From Microcaldota archaeon (GTDB lineage: Archaea; Micrarchaeota; Micrarchaeia; Micrarchaeales; CABMGC01): a DNA stretch of 10,313 nucleotides. The notes under the pieces are model-generated. The model was not told the origin of the DNA. It saw only the letters and a program-made list of their open reading frames with translations, and made no database searches. The position numbers and the translations under genes were made by a program. Of the stretch, positions 1 to 5,529 are shown one piece after another. Positions within the stretch are counted from its first letter, which is position 1. The number at the start of each line of letters is the position of its first letter. The stretch covers positions 1 through 10,313 of the forward strand of contig JAJZIZ010000022.1 in assembly GCA_021846005.1 (NCBI GenBank). The letters run 5' to 3'.

Positions 1-158
1 AATATCTCTTTGGAAACGAATTTGTTACGGGAAGCAGATAATTCGCAGTCTGTGCTTTGTCATTGATGCCGCTTTGCCGTGCCGTGATCGCGCTCGAATA
101 AGTGTATATCTACATATTGCATTAATTAGGCTCGCAACGCGTAACTTCCAGCTGAAAT
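1..158. other. Left-edge intergenic stretch, no identifiable gene
   Basis: This stretch lies beyond the 3' end of the first thermopsin-like gene. Short plus-strand frames stay open from the window edge; for example, frame 1 runs about 21 codons to a TGA near base 64. These could be the tail of a gene that begins outside the window, but none is long enough to recognise. The part around 100-130 is AT-rich. I see no clear hairpin plus T-run that would terminate the minus-strand gene. Confidence 0.3.
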
Positions 159-1340
159 CTATCTTGTTTTCTTTGCTGATTCGGCAGAAATTTCAGGTGA
201 TGTCACCTCTACCCAATTTGGTGACAGCTGCTTAACTTGCACGCCTGTAATCCCTTCCTGGGTGGAAGGATCTGTGGTGCCTCCAAGTTTTAACGGCACA
301 AGCACCCTTTTTTCTTCAACTGAATATATGCCCATTTCTGCATTAAATCTAACTGCATTAAAATGGCTTCCGTTGCCTAGGCCTCCTACTGTGATTGCTG
401 CTTTATTGTCCTTTCCGAACCTTATGCTGGTATCTTCTATGGGTTCATTGTCGTGATATTTCGCCGAAACAATTACCTTTTTCCTTTCCCAATCGAGGAC
501 TCCGTTCTTAATCGGTATGCTGTTAAAATATATCTTAACGGTGGTTTCATCAATCTTCTGGACTGATATATCCAATGCGCTTACATATGGGAATGTTGCT
601 GTATCTGCGACTTTCTGGTTATAGACCAGCGCATATCCCGGAGGTTTCATAACCTCATTCATGCTTATCTCGGCTTTCCCTTCAAGCTGCCCTCCGGGTA
701 TTTTTAATGCCCTTCTAAGCTGTTTGTCTTCAGTCTGGTCTCTATCTCCTGTCATGATTAGATTTTTTTCCACGTCTCCCAATTTAAATATGTCGACTTC
801 CTTGATGATTTTCCATCCTCCCAAGTTGCCAAAAAGTTCATTTACGAATTTCCATTTCGCTTTAGTGAATTTGCCAAAAACATCAACATTCTGCACCCAG
901 AGATACTGGTCATGATTCTTTGTCTTTATGTCTACATACGCATTTAGCTGGATTGAAAACCCATTTACCGACTCTTTATCGTAACTATCGTATGAATTGC
1001 CTTTTGGGCTCTCCTTAATCTCTGCGACTGCAAGAATTTCCTTGGCGGGATTCCCCTCTTTTACTGCGATTCCCGCGGATTTCTTGAAATCCTCCACAGG
1101 AAAAATAGGACGCAGTGTACGGCTTCCACTCTCTTCCGCATGCAGTTGGCTCGCGGAAACCCCGAAACCCAGCCCTGCAAGGACCGCGATTCCAACGATT
1201 CTTTGCTTGTGCCTGCGCTCTCCTCCTCTCTTTACCCTTTCTGCGATATTATCGACATACGCATGGAAATCCGCATCTGACTTTATTCTTTCATTGTATT
1301 CAGTGCTGCCATCTTTCGCTTTTCTTGCATGTTTCATCAT
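159..1340 (-). CDS. Secreted thermopsin-like (peptidase A5 family) protein, copy 1
   Basis: This is a 393-residue exported protein, probably a thermopsin-family acid protease or a relative. Residues 1-47 form a charged N-terminal tail. Residues 48-62 are the hydrophobic core of a signal sequence, with a plausible cleavage after LHA at about 68. The body carries stretches that resemble thermopsin: SIQLNAY (129-135), LWVQNV (147-152), a glycine-rich GGLGNGS (319-325), then NAEMGIYS and VPLKLGG...DPST ahead of a conserved tail. The catalytic residues of this family are not something I can point to here, so activity is not shown. The start is ATG at 1340, with GGAG (minus strand, 1351-1354) 10 nt upstream. 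The gene lies directly downstream of a paralogue and is more AT-rich than the genes to the right. The family assignment is by motif recall; an anchored surface protein without protease activity is the alternative. Confidence 0.75.
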   Translation of the reverse strand: MMKHARKAKDGSTEYNERIKSDADFHAYVDNIAERVKRGGERRHKQRIVGIAVLAGLGFGVSASQLHAEESGSRTLRPIFPVEDFKKSAGIAVKEGNPAKEILAVAEIKESPKGNSYDSYDKESVNGFSIQLNAYVDIKTKNHDQYLWVQNVDVFGKFTKAKWKFVNELFGNLGGWKIIKEVDIFKLGDVEKNLIMTGDRDQTEDKQLRRALKIPGGQLEGKAEISMNEVMKPPGYALVYNQKVADTATFPYVSALDISVQKIDETTVKIYFNSIPIKNGVLDWERKKVIVSAKYHDNEPIEDTSIRFGKDNKAAITVGGLGNGSHFNAVRFNAEMGIYSVEEKRVLVPLKLGGTTDPSTQEGITGVQVKQLSPNWVEVTSPEISAESAKKTR

Positions 1341-1376
1341 TGACGCACATCTCCGTATTATTACATTGCAAGCAGG

Positions 1377-1387
1377 CTTTAATAATC
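1377..1387 (-). promoter_or_regulatory. TATA-like promoter of thermopsin-like copy 1
   Basis: On the minus strand an AT-rich element ATTATTAAAG is preceded by a purine-rich AAAAAAG that could act as a BRE. A start about 25 nt downstream would fall near 1357. That leaves a leader of about 17 nt containing the GGAG ribosome binding site. It lies downstream of the hairpin that probably ends the neighbouring transcript, so copy 1 appears to be transcribed separately. Confidence 0.45.
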
Positions 1388-1410
1388 TTTTTTGGACGTC
1401 GCGGTGTTCA

Positions 1411-1434
1411 AAAAAGCATGCGGTGCAAGCATGC
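1411..1434 (-). terminator. Hairpin with T-run, terminator of thermopsin-like copy 2
   Basis: Read on the minus strand, GCATGC, a 7-nt loop (TTGCACC) and a second GCATGC form a 6-bp stem followed at once by TTTTTT. It sits 53 nt past the TAA stop of copy 2 and before the promoter of copy 1, which is where a terminator would be expected. The stem unit is itself palindromic, so the element also reads as a direct repeat. Confidence 0.6.
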
Positions 1435-1486
1435 GAGTCCTGCCGACAAAAACAAACGGCGATCTAGAAATCGATTCAGAACCAAC

Positions 1487-2743
1487 TTATCTTCCTACCT
1501 TCTTGGCTTCCGAATCAACCGAAGGAGTCGTCACCTCTACCCAATTTGGTGACAGCTGCTTAACTTGCACTCCTGTAATTCCTTCCATTGTCGAATGGTC
1601 TACAGTATCCCCAAGCTTCAACGGCACAAGGTTCCCATCTTCAACAGAATATATTCCAAGTTTTGCATCAAACTTGTCCGGAACATAGTGTTGTGCATTT
1701 AATCCTCCTGCAGCTACCATGGACGCTTGCTGGTCTTTGCTGAATTCTATGTCTGCGCTTTTGATTTTCGTTTTATTCCCGATTATGCCATCAGGATCAA
1801 AATAGCTAGCAGACGCAATCACTTTTCTCTTTTCCCATTCAAAATTTCCATTCTTTATTGGTATGTCACTAAAATCTATCTGGATTTCCCACGCGCCAAC
1901 CTTCTTAATTGATATATCCACTGCTGCCTCTTCCGGGAATGTTACGTCTTTAACCCTTCCATTGTAAGCTGTCGCATAATCCAAATTGACATAGTTATGG
2001 ATTTTATAGGCGCTGCTGTCCTCCAGATCCTCGTTTGCACGCATCGTAATTTCTCCAGGTTTTATGGCTGAAGACACGGCAAACTTTTTTTGATGTTTAC
2101 TATCTGCGTAATATTCTACAACCTTTTTAAACGAGTTATCTTGCTTTGCAATGTTTATTTTTTCCTTGTCTGTTTCTATTTTAAATACGTCGACGTTTTT
2201 CATTGCCAACCACTCTTGATTTGGGTCTTTAGCCTCTGGATTTTTAATAAGCACTTCTACGTTCTGCAACCAAAGATCCACTTCTTTCCCTCCTTCCTCT
2301 TTTATATGCGCATAGGCGTTCAACTGCAGTGAAAAATCGTCAGTTTTTTTATTTCCATACGCTACCTTATTTTGTATGTCATACGATCTTCCTTCTGGTG
2401 CCTTGTCGATTTTTATGATTCCCAGAATCTCCTTGGTAGGCTTTCCGCTGGTCACTGCTATTCCTGCTGAAGGCACCACATTTAGCCGTGTAAGGGCTAC
2501 ATCCTCTGGCGTCTCACCTGTACTCCCCGCGGTAGCGCTTATTGGGACTGAGACGCTTAGTCCCGCGAGCACCGCAAACCCCAACGTCCTCCTGCGCAAT
2601 CCTATCTTTTGTATCGGAACAGGCTTTTTTACCCTTGCTGCAAGATCACTAAGATACTCTCTGAAACTATTATCGGCAGCTAATGTTTTAGGAGCAGCAT
2701 CAGCATCCCTTCCTATTTTTGTCAGTGCTTTTTCTTTTTCAAT
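1487..2743 (-). CDS. Secreted thermopsin-like (peptidase A5 family) protein, copy 2; start uncertain
   Basis: This is a paralogue of the downstream gene. It shares a signal sequence (GFAVLAGLSVSV, with cleavage near ATA-G), SLQLNAY, LWLQNV, GIYSVEDGNLVPLKLG and a C-terminal run of 19 residues identical to copy 1. The first conventional start in frame is TTG at 2599, giving 370 residues. However, the frame is open to a TAG at 2756-2758, and the extra codons contain FREYLSDLAARVKK, matching FHAYVDNIAERVKR of copy 1. A strong TATA box places the transcript start near 2759. I therefore extend the gene to an ATT at 2743 (418 residues). In-frame ATT at 2752 or CTG at 2725 are alternatives, and TTG 2599 is the conservative choice. 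The extended region has no ATG, GTG or TTG in frame. Function is inferred as for copy 1: an exported acid-protease-like protein. Confidence 0.72.
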   Translation of the reverse strand: MEKEKALTKIGRDADAAPKTLAADNSFREYLSDLAARVKKPVPIQKIGLRRRTLGFAVLAGLSVSVPISATAGSTGETPEDVALTRLNVVPSAGIAVTSGKPTKEILGIIKIDKAPEGRSYDIQNKVAYGNKKTDDFSLQLNAYAHIKEEGGKEVDLWLQNVEVLIKNPEAKDPNQEWLAMKNVDVFKIETDKEKINIAKQDNSFKKVVEYYADSKHQKKFAVSSAIKPGEITMRANEDLEDSSAYKIHNYVNLDYATAYNGRVKDVTFPEEAAVDISIKKVGAWEIQIDFSDIPIKNGNFEWEKRKVIASASYFDPDGIIGNKTKIKSADIEFSKDQQASMVAAGGLNAQHYVPDKFDAKLGIYSVEDGNLVPLKLGDTVDHSTMEGITGVQVKQLSPNWVEVTTPSVDSEAKKVGR

Positions 2744-2752
2744 GTTCGTAAT

Positions 2753-2770
2753 TATCTACCTATCTACCTA
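2753..2770. repeat. Tandem 8-nt repeat at a predicted transcription start
   Basis: TATCTACC occurs twice in a row (2753-2768), followed by a partial third unit. On the minus strand this reads GGTAGATA twice and lies between the TATA box and the first codons of copy 2. Each unit contains AGGTAG, a weak match to a Shine-Dalgarno sequence. Confidence 0.6.
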
Positions 2771-2780
2771 TACGCACGGA

Positions 2781-2788
2781 ATATATAA
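2781..2788 (-). promoter_or_regulatory. TATA box of thermopsin-like copy 2
   Basis: The minus strand reads TTATATAT, a good match to the archaeal TATA consensus. Counting about 25 nt from its centre puts initiation near 2759. That is just upstream of the extended reading frame of copy 2 and about 160 nt upstream of the conventional TTG start at 2599. Confidence 0.6.
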
Positions 2789-2850
2789 CCATAATGTTTC
2801 AAGGAAGACCTGGAAAAGACGACACTAATTTTCTATACATGCGTCCGCAT

Positions 2851-2859
2851 ACTTAAATG
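2851..2859 (+). promoter_or_regulatory. Possible distal TATA-like promoter, rightward
   Basis: ACTTAAATG resembles an archaeal TATA box. Initiation about 25 nt downstream would fall near 2880, five bases before an ATG (2885) that opens a 38-codon frame. It is one of two candidate promoters ahead of the alpha/beta hydrolase gene. Confidence 0.35.
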
Positions 2860-2884
2860 AACGCAGAGGAAGCCCACGCCGTTT

Positions 2885-3001
2885 ATGGATGGGAGGGTGT
2901 CACCTAATGGGATCTGCATTCAGAATGGCCGCCTTCTGTTCTGCATCTTCAAAATACAAAACCTATTAAGCCTATTCGGTGTAAATTTTCAAAGGATGTG
3001 A
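2885..3001 (+). CDS. Possible small ORF (38 aa) abutting the hydrolase gene
   Basis: An ATG at 2885 opens 38 codons ending in a TGA at 2999-3001, immediately followed by the ATG of the alpha/beta hydrolase at 3002. The predicted peptide has a hydrophobic middle (LLFCIF and LLSLFGV) and no motif I recognise. A TATA-like element at 2851-2859 would give a nearly leaderless message. The exact TGA-ATG junction suggests translational coupling, but an ORF this short can arise by chance in intergenic DNA. The stretch 2915-2945 inside it can also fold into an imperfect hairpin (TGCA, CAGAA and GG pairing with CC, TTCTG and TGCA), so an RNA role is an alternative. Confidence 0.25.
   Translation: MDGRVSPNGICIQNGRLLFCIFKIQNLLSLFGVNFQRM
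2961..2971 (+). promoter_or_regulatory. Proximal TATA-like promoter of the alpha/beta hydrolase
   Basis: ACCTATTAAGC contains a TATA-like core. A start about 25 nt downstream would be near 2992, giving a 10-nt leader before the ATG at 3002 with AAAGG inside it. This is the simpler promoter choice for the hydrolase gene. The element also lies within the small ORF, so both cannot be the main signal. Confidence 0.4.
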
Positions 3002-3952
3002 ATGAAAGTATCCAAGGTTGCAGAAGGAAATCTTATCGAGTTCAGGGCAAATGACGGTTCAGTGCTGAACGGTTTTCTTACCGGTTCAACAAAATCGAGG
3101 AAATGCGTCATATACGTGCACGGGATGACTGGCAATTTCTACGGCAGCAGCCTTCAGTTTGCAATAGCAAATGAGATACGCGATGCTGGCTATTCCCTAT
3201 TTTCCGTCAACACAAGAGGCCACGATGCAGTCTCTGTCATAAAGACTGTCAGGGGTTCAGTGCGGGACAAGTTCGCCGCGGGAACCGACCTGGAAAAATT
3301 CGGGGAATGCCTTCTTGACATAGACGCTGCAATAGCCGCCATGAAAAGTTTCCGGTTTTCAGAGATAATTCTTGCAGGGCACAGTACCGGATGCCAGAAG
3401 ATAGCATACTATCAGTACAGGAGGAAATCCCGAGATGTCAAGGGACTCATACTTCTCGCGCCTGCCGATGATTATGCCATACACAAAAAAGTCCTCGGGA
3501 AAAACTTCGGAAAAGCAGTGGCATTCTCAAAATCAATGGCAAAGCGCGGTCTTGGCAATGACCCAAGCCCGGAAATACCATCGCATTTCTCGCCAAACAG
3601 GTTTCTTTCGTTTGCAGATCCTAAAAATCCGGAATCAAGGATTTTTAATTATGAAGGAAACCTCAGGGAATTTGCAGGCATAGGCGTTCCCATATGTGCG
3701 GTTTTCGGAAGCAAGGAGGAGTATGCGGCAAAGCCCGTGCTTCAGTATCTGAGGATTTTGAAGGCCAGGACTTCCTCGAAGAGCTACACAGGCGTCATAG
3801 TTGACGGAGCAGGCCATTCCTTCAGGAATCACGAAGCTGACCTCTCAAGCTTCATCAGAATGTGGCTCACAAGGAAAAACAAAAAGATACAAACCCATGA
3901 AATACTTGAGCTCAATAAGAAATTTCCTTTAGCAATGCTCGGGTATTCCTAA
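3002..3952 (+). CDS. Alpha/beta hydrolase, DUF1749 (UPF0613)-like
   Basis: This 316-residue protein has no signal peptide, so it is probably cytosolic. The alpha/beta-hydrolase signatures are in order: HGMTGNF (40-46) for the oxyanion loop; AGHSTGCQK (125-133) with nucleophile Ser128; and GAGHSF (269-274) with catalytic His272. The acid is probably one of the two glutamates in FGSKEEY (235-241). The GHSTGCQ nucleophile elbow together with the N-terminal HGMTG resembles the DUF1749/UPF0613 group, whose substrates are poorly known; esterase or peptidase-like hydrolysis is the general expectation. About 25 residues follow the predicted catalytic core, and the 3' end overlaps the convergent HAD gene by 41 bp. 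The start is ATG at 3002, directly after the stop of a possible small ORF. The fold is confident; the substrate is unknown. Confidence 0.88.
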   Translation: MKVSKVAEGNLIEFRANDGSVLNGFLTGSTKSRKCVIYVHGMTGNFYGSSLQFAIANEIRDAGYSLFSVNTRGHDAVSVIKTVRGSVRDKFAAGTDLEKFGECLLDIDAAIAAMKSFRFSEIILAGHSTGCQKIAYYQYRRKSRDVKGLILLAPADDYAIHKKVLGKNFGKAVAFSKSMAKRGLGNDPSPEIPSHFSPNRFLSFADPKNPESRIFNYEGNLREFAGIGVPICAVFGSKEEYAAKPVLQYLRILKARTSSKSYTGVIVDGAGHSFRNHEADLSSFIRMWLTRKNKKIQTHEILELNKKFPLAMLGYS

Positions 3953-4538
3953 AGATGTAGTCAGGCTTCACTTCCTTCAGTCTGCCATAGGCGGACAGGC
4001 CGTCGCCAAGGGCGCACGAATCCATGCCGGCGAATTTCGCAGTGGCAATGTCGGAAGGCATGTCTCCTATGTATAAGCACTTTTTCATATTCTTCCTGTA
4101 TTTTTTGGCTATGAGCATAAGCCCGGAGGGATCCGGCTTGTAGCTGTCAATCGAGCTCGCGCTGAGTATGAAATCCACCTTCTCCACAATCCCAAGCGTT
4201 CTGGCCTCCAGCATCAGCCTGTAGCTCTGCGAGTCGCTGAATATTGCCACTTTTTTGCCCTGTTTCCTGAGCTCTTCCAGCAATTCCATAGCTCCGGGCT
4301 TCAGGCTGGGCTTTGCAAACCTTGAGTATATGTCATAGAGTTTCGAATAAAAGACATCTGCTCTCTCGATGCTTTTTATTTTTCTTCCCGCATTTGCTAT
4401 GTAATCTTCCTTGTGCTTCAGGATGTGTTCCCTGCGGTATCTCATTCTCAGCAGGTTTGATACTCTCACTATCATCATAGATGTGCTCAGGGTGCCGTCC
4501 CAGTCGAAAATAAAGAGCTCATAATCACGCATTGACAT
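3912..4538 (-). CDS. HAD-superfamily phosphatase (phosphoglycolate phosphatase-like)
   Basis: This is a Mg-dependent phosphohydrolase of the haloacid dehalogenase superfamily, with about 208 residues from the chosen start. All four HAD motifs are present: FDWDGT (nucleophile Asp12, acid Asp14); IFSDS (Ser101); a lysine in SYKPDPSG (Lys134); and YIGDMPSD (Asp159 and Asp163). A helical cap sits between motifs I and II, as in Gph/PGP-type enzymes. The substrate cannot be read from sequence; phosphoglycolate, another small phosphorylated metabolite or a nucleotide are options. The frame is open upstream to an ATG at 4700. That would add 54 residues with no HAD character and overlap the divergent nuclease gene, so I start at ATG 4538 (or 4532). 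This gives a normal family length and places the start a few bases from a predicted transcription start. The 3' end overlaps the hydrolase gene tail-to-tail. Confidence 0.9.
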   Translation of the reverse strand: MSMRDYELFIFDWDGTLSTSMMIVRVSNLLRMRYRREHILKHKEDYIANAGRKIKSIERADVFYSKLYDIYSRFAKPSLKPGAMELLEELRKQGKKVAIFSDSQSYRLMLEARTLGIVEKVDFILSASSIDSYKPDPSGLMLIAKKYRKNMKKCLYIGDMPSDIATAKFAGMDSCALGDGLSAYGRLKEVKPDYIFRNTRALLKEISY

Positions 4539-4560
4539 AAGATTATTAACTTTGGCTAAC

Positions 4561-4571
4561 CAATAAAAAGG
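4561..4571. promoter_or_regulatory. Shared AT-rich element in divergent promoter region
   Basis: CAATAAAAAGG (plus) reads CCTTTTTATTG on the minus strand and is the main AT-rich element between the divergent HAD and nuclease genes. In the minus direction, initiation about 25 nt away would fall near 4541, making the HAD message almost leaderless at ATG 4538. In the plus direction, initiation would be near 4590, leaving a leader of about 60 nt before the nuclease. Direction and exact boxes are uncertain. Confidence 0.35.
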
Positions 4572-4653
4572 CATATGATGACATAGGTGATCGCTGAGCT
4601 TTTTGCGATGAAGATAGGTAGGCGGTCTGATTTTGTCAATCTGCGGTAATTTC

Positions 4654-5529
4654 ATGGGAATAAGGCAAAGTGCGCTCCAAAGGCTGCGCAAGAATAGCAT
4701 AAGCGCAAAAGAAATAGCTAGCCAGGCGTGGTGCGAGAAGCAGATGGAGCTTTACATAACGACTCCGATGCCGCAGACATTCGCAATGAAGAAAGGGACA
4801 GATTTTCATGAGGTTCAGAAGTCTGCCGTATTCGTGCCTCTTTCAGTCCCTCCTTCCACATGGCCTGACAGGCTCTACAAAACAGCATATGAGAACTACA
4901 CATCGCTATCATCATTGGCGGAGAAGGGATTCTGCAGGGAGTTGAAGCTCTACGGATCGATAAACGGCTTCAAGGTTTCCGGACAGCTGGACGAGCTAAG
5001 GATTGAAAACGGAAAGGTTGTTGTCGTGGAAGACAAAACCGTCAAGGGTGCAGACTCGATTTCCGAAGCGAGACTGCGTCCAGACAAGATACAGGCATCC
5101 CTCTACAAGAAACTTCTGGAAGACATAAGGCAAGAAAGGTATACAATGGCAAACTTTTCAAGCTCATACTCGATAGACAACATGCCAATATCCAAGGAAT
5201 TTGCAGAAGGCCTTGAAAGCATAGGCATCAAGAAAGAGCTTCAGACAACAAAGGAGATGTACAGGAAGATGTTCGATGCAATGCTTAACATTCCCGAGAT
5301 AAGCGAGAGCGTGGAGATAAGGTATTTCGCAAGGGAGACAAAGGAACTGGTTTCAAATGTCAAGGTAACCTACGATGAACCGATGCTCAGCAGCTGGCTT
5401 AAGGACTCAATGCTTTACTGGAGCGGCGAGCGGGAAGCAAAGCCCGTGGCCGAAAGCGAGAAGTGGAAGTGCAACAGCTGCAGATTCTTCGGAAAGGAAT
5501 GCACTGCGTGGAGCGGCAAGGTGTCATGA
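4654..5529 (+). CDS. PD-(D/E)XK nuclease with Fe-S cluster, Cas4/Exonuclease V-like
   Basis: This is a predicted DNA exonuclease of 291 residues. The nuclease motifs appear in the usual order: GTDFHE (His52); GQLDEL (Asp113); VVEDKTVKG (Glu126 and Lys128, the E-x-K pair); and a QxxxY motif in KIQASLYKK (Gln147, Tyr151). Four cysteines are placed as in Cas4, AddB and Exo5/Dem1 Fe-S nucleases: Cys27 in AWCEKQ, before the fold, and Cys273, Cys276 and Cys283 in CNSCRFFGKEC near the C-terminus. Family knowledge suggests processing of single-stranded DNA ends. No CRISPR array or cas gene is nearby, so a repair role is more likely than spacer acquisition. I chose ATG 4654; an in-frame TTG at 4633 would add seven residues. 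The gene is first in an operon with alaS and carS, and its TGA overlaps the alaS ATG. Confidence 0.85.
   Translation: MGIRQSALQRLRKNSISAKEIASQAWCEKQMELYITTPMPQTFAMKKGTDFHEVQKSAVFVPLSVPPSTWPDRLYKTAYENYTSLSSLAEKGFCRELKLYGSINGFKVSGQLDELRIENGKVVVVEDKTVKGADSISEARLRPDKIQASLYKKLLEDIRQERYTMANFSSSYSIDNMPISKEFAEGLESIGIKKELQTTKEMYRKMFDAMLNIPEISESVEIRYFARETKELVSNVKVTYDEPMLSSWLKDSMLYWSGEREAKPVAESEKWKCNSCRFFGKECTAWSGKVS
5518..5523 (+). promoter_or_regulatory. Ribosome binding site of alaS
   Basis: AAGGTG lies 2 nt before ATG 5526 and 5 nt before the next in-frame ATG at 5529. It is within the last codons of the nuclease gene. It favours a start at one of these two ATGs over the GTG at 5463, which would overlap the nuclease gene by 67 nt. 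Confidence 0.6.

Noticed and set aside
1416..1434. Two GCATGC units as the beginning of a CRISPR or other repeat array
   Set aside because: Only two 6-nt units are present, and on the minus strand they form a hairpin followed by six Ts, which a terminator explains fully.
997..1552. Plus-strand open frames of 145-156 codons opposite thermopsin-like copy 1
   Set aside because: They are antisense to a gene with signal sequence and family motifs, have low-complexity hydrophobic composition, and show no recognisable domain.
2860..3000. A tRNA or C/D-box RNA in the intergenic region before the hydrolase
   Set aside because: No T-loop consensus, cloverleaf pairing, or paired C and D boxes could be found; only an imperfect hairpin at 2915-2945 is visible.
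4539..4700. An N-terminal extension of the HAD phosphatase to ATG 4700
   Set aside because: The added residues have no HAD character, overlap the divergent nuclease gene, and make the protein longer than usual. A promoter-like element lies just upstream of ATG 4538.
5463..5525. GTG 5463 as the alaS start
   Set aside because: It would overlap the nuclease C-terminal cysteine motif by 67 nt. ATG 5526 has an AAGGTG site and a typical 4-nt coupling overlap.
4654..5529. A CRISPR-Cas adaptation module based on the Cas4-like nuclease
   Set aside because: There is no repeat array, cas1 or cas2 in the window, and the gene is embedded in a housekeeping operon.
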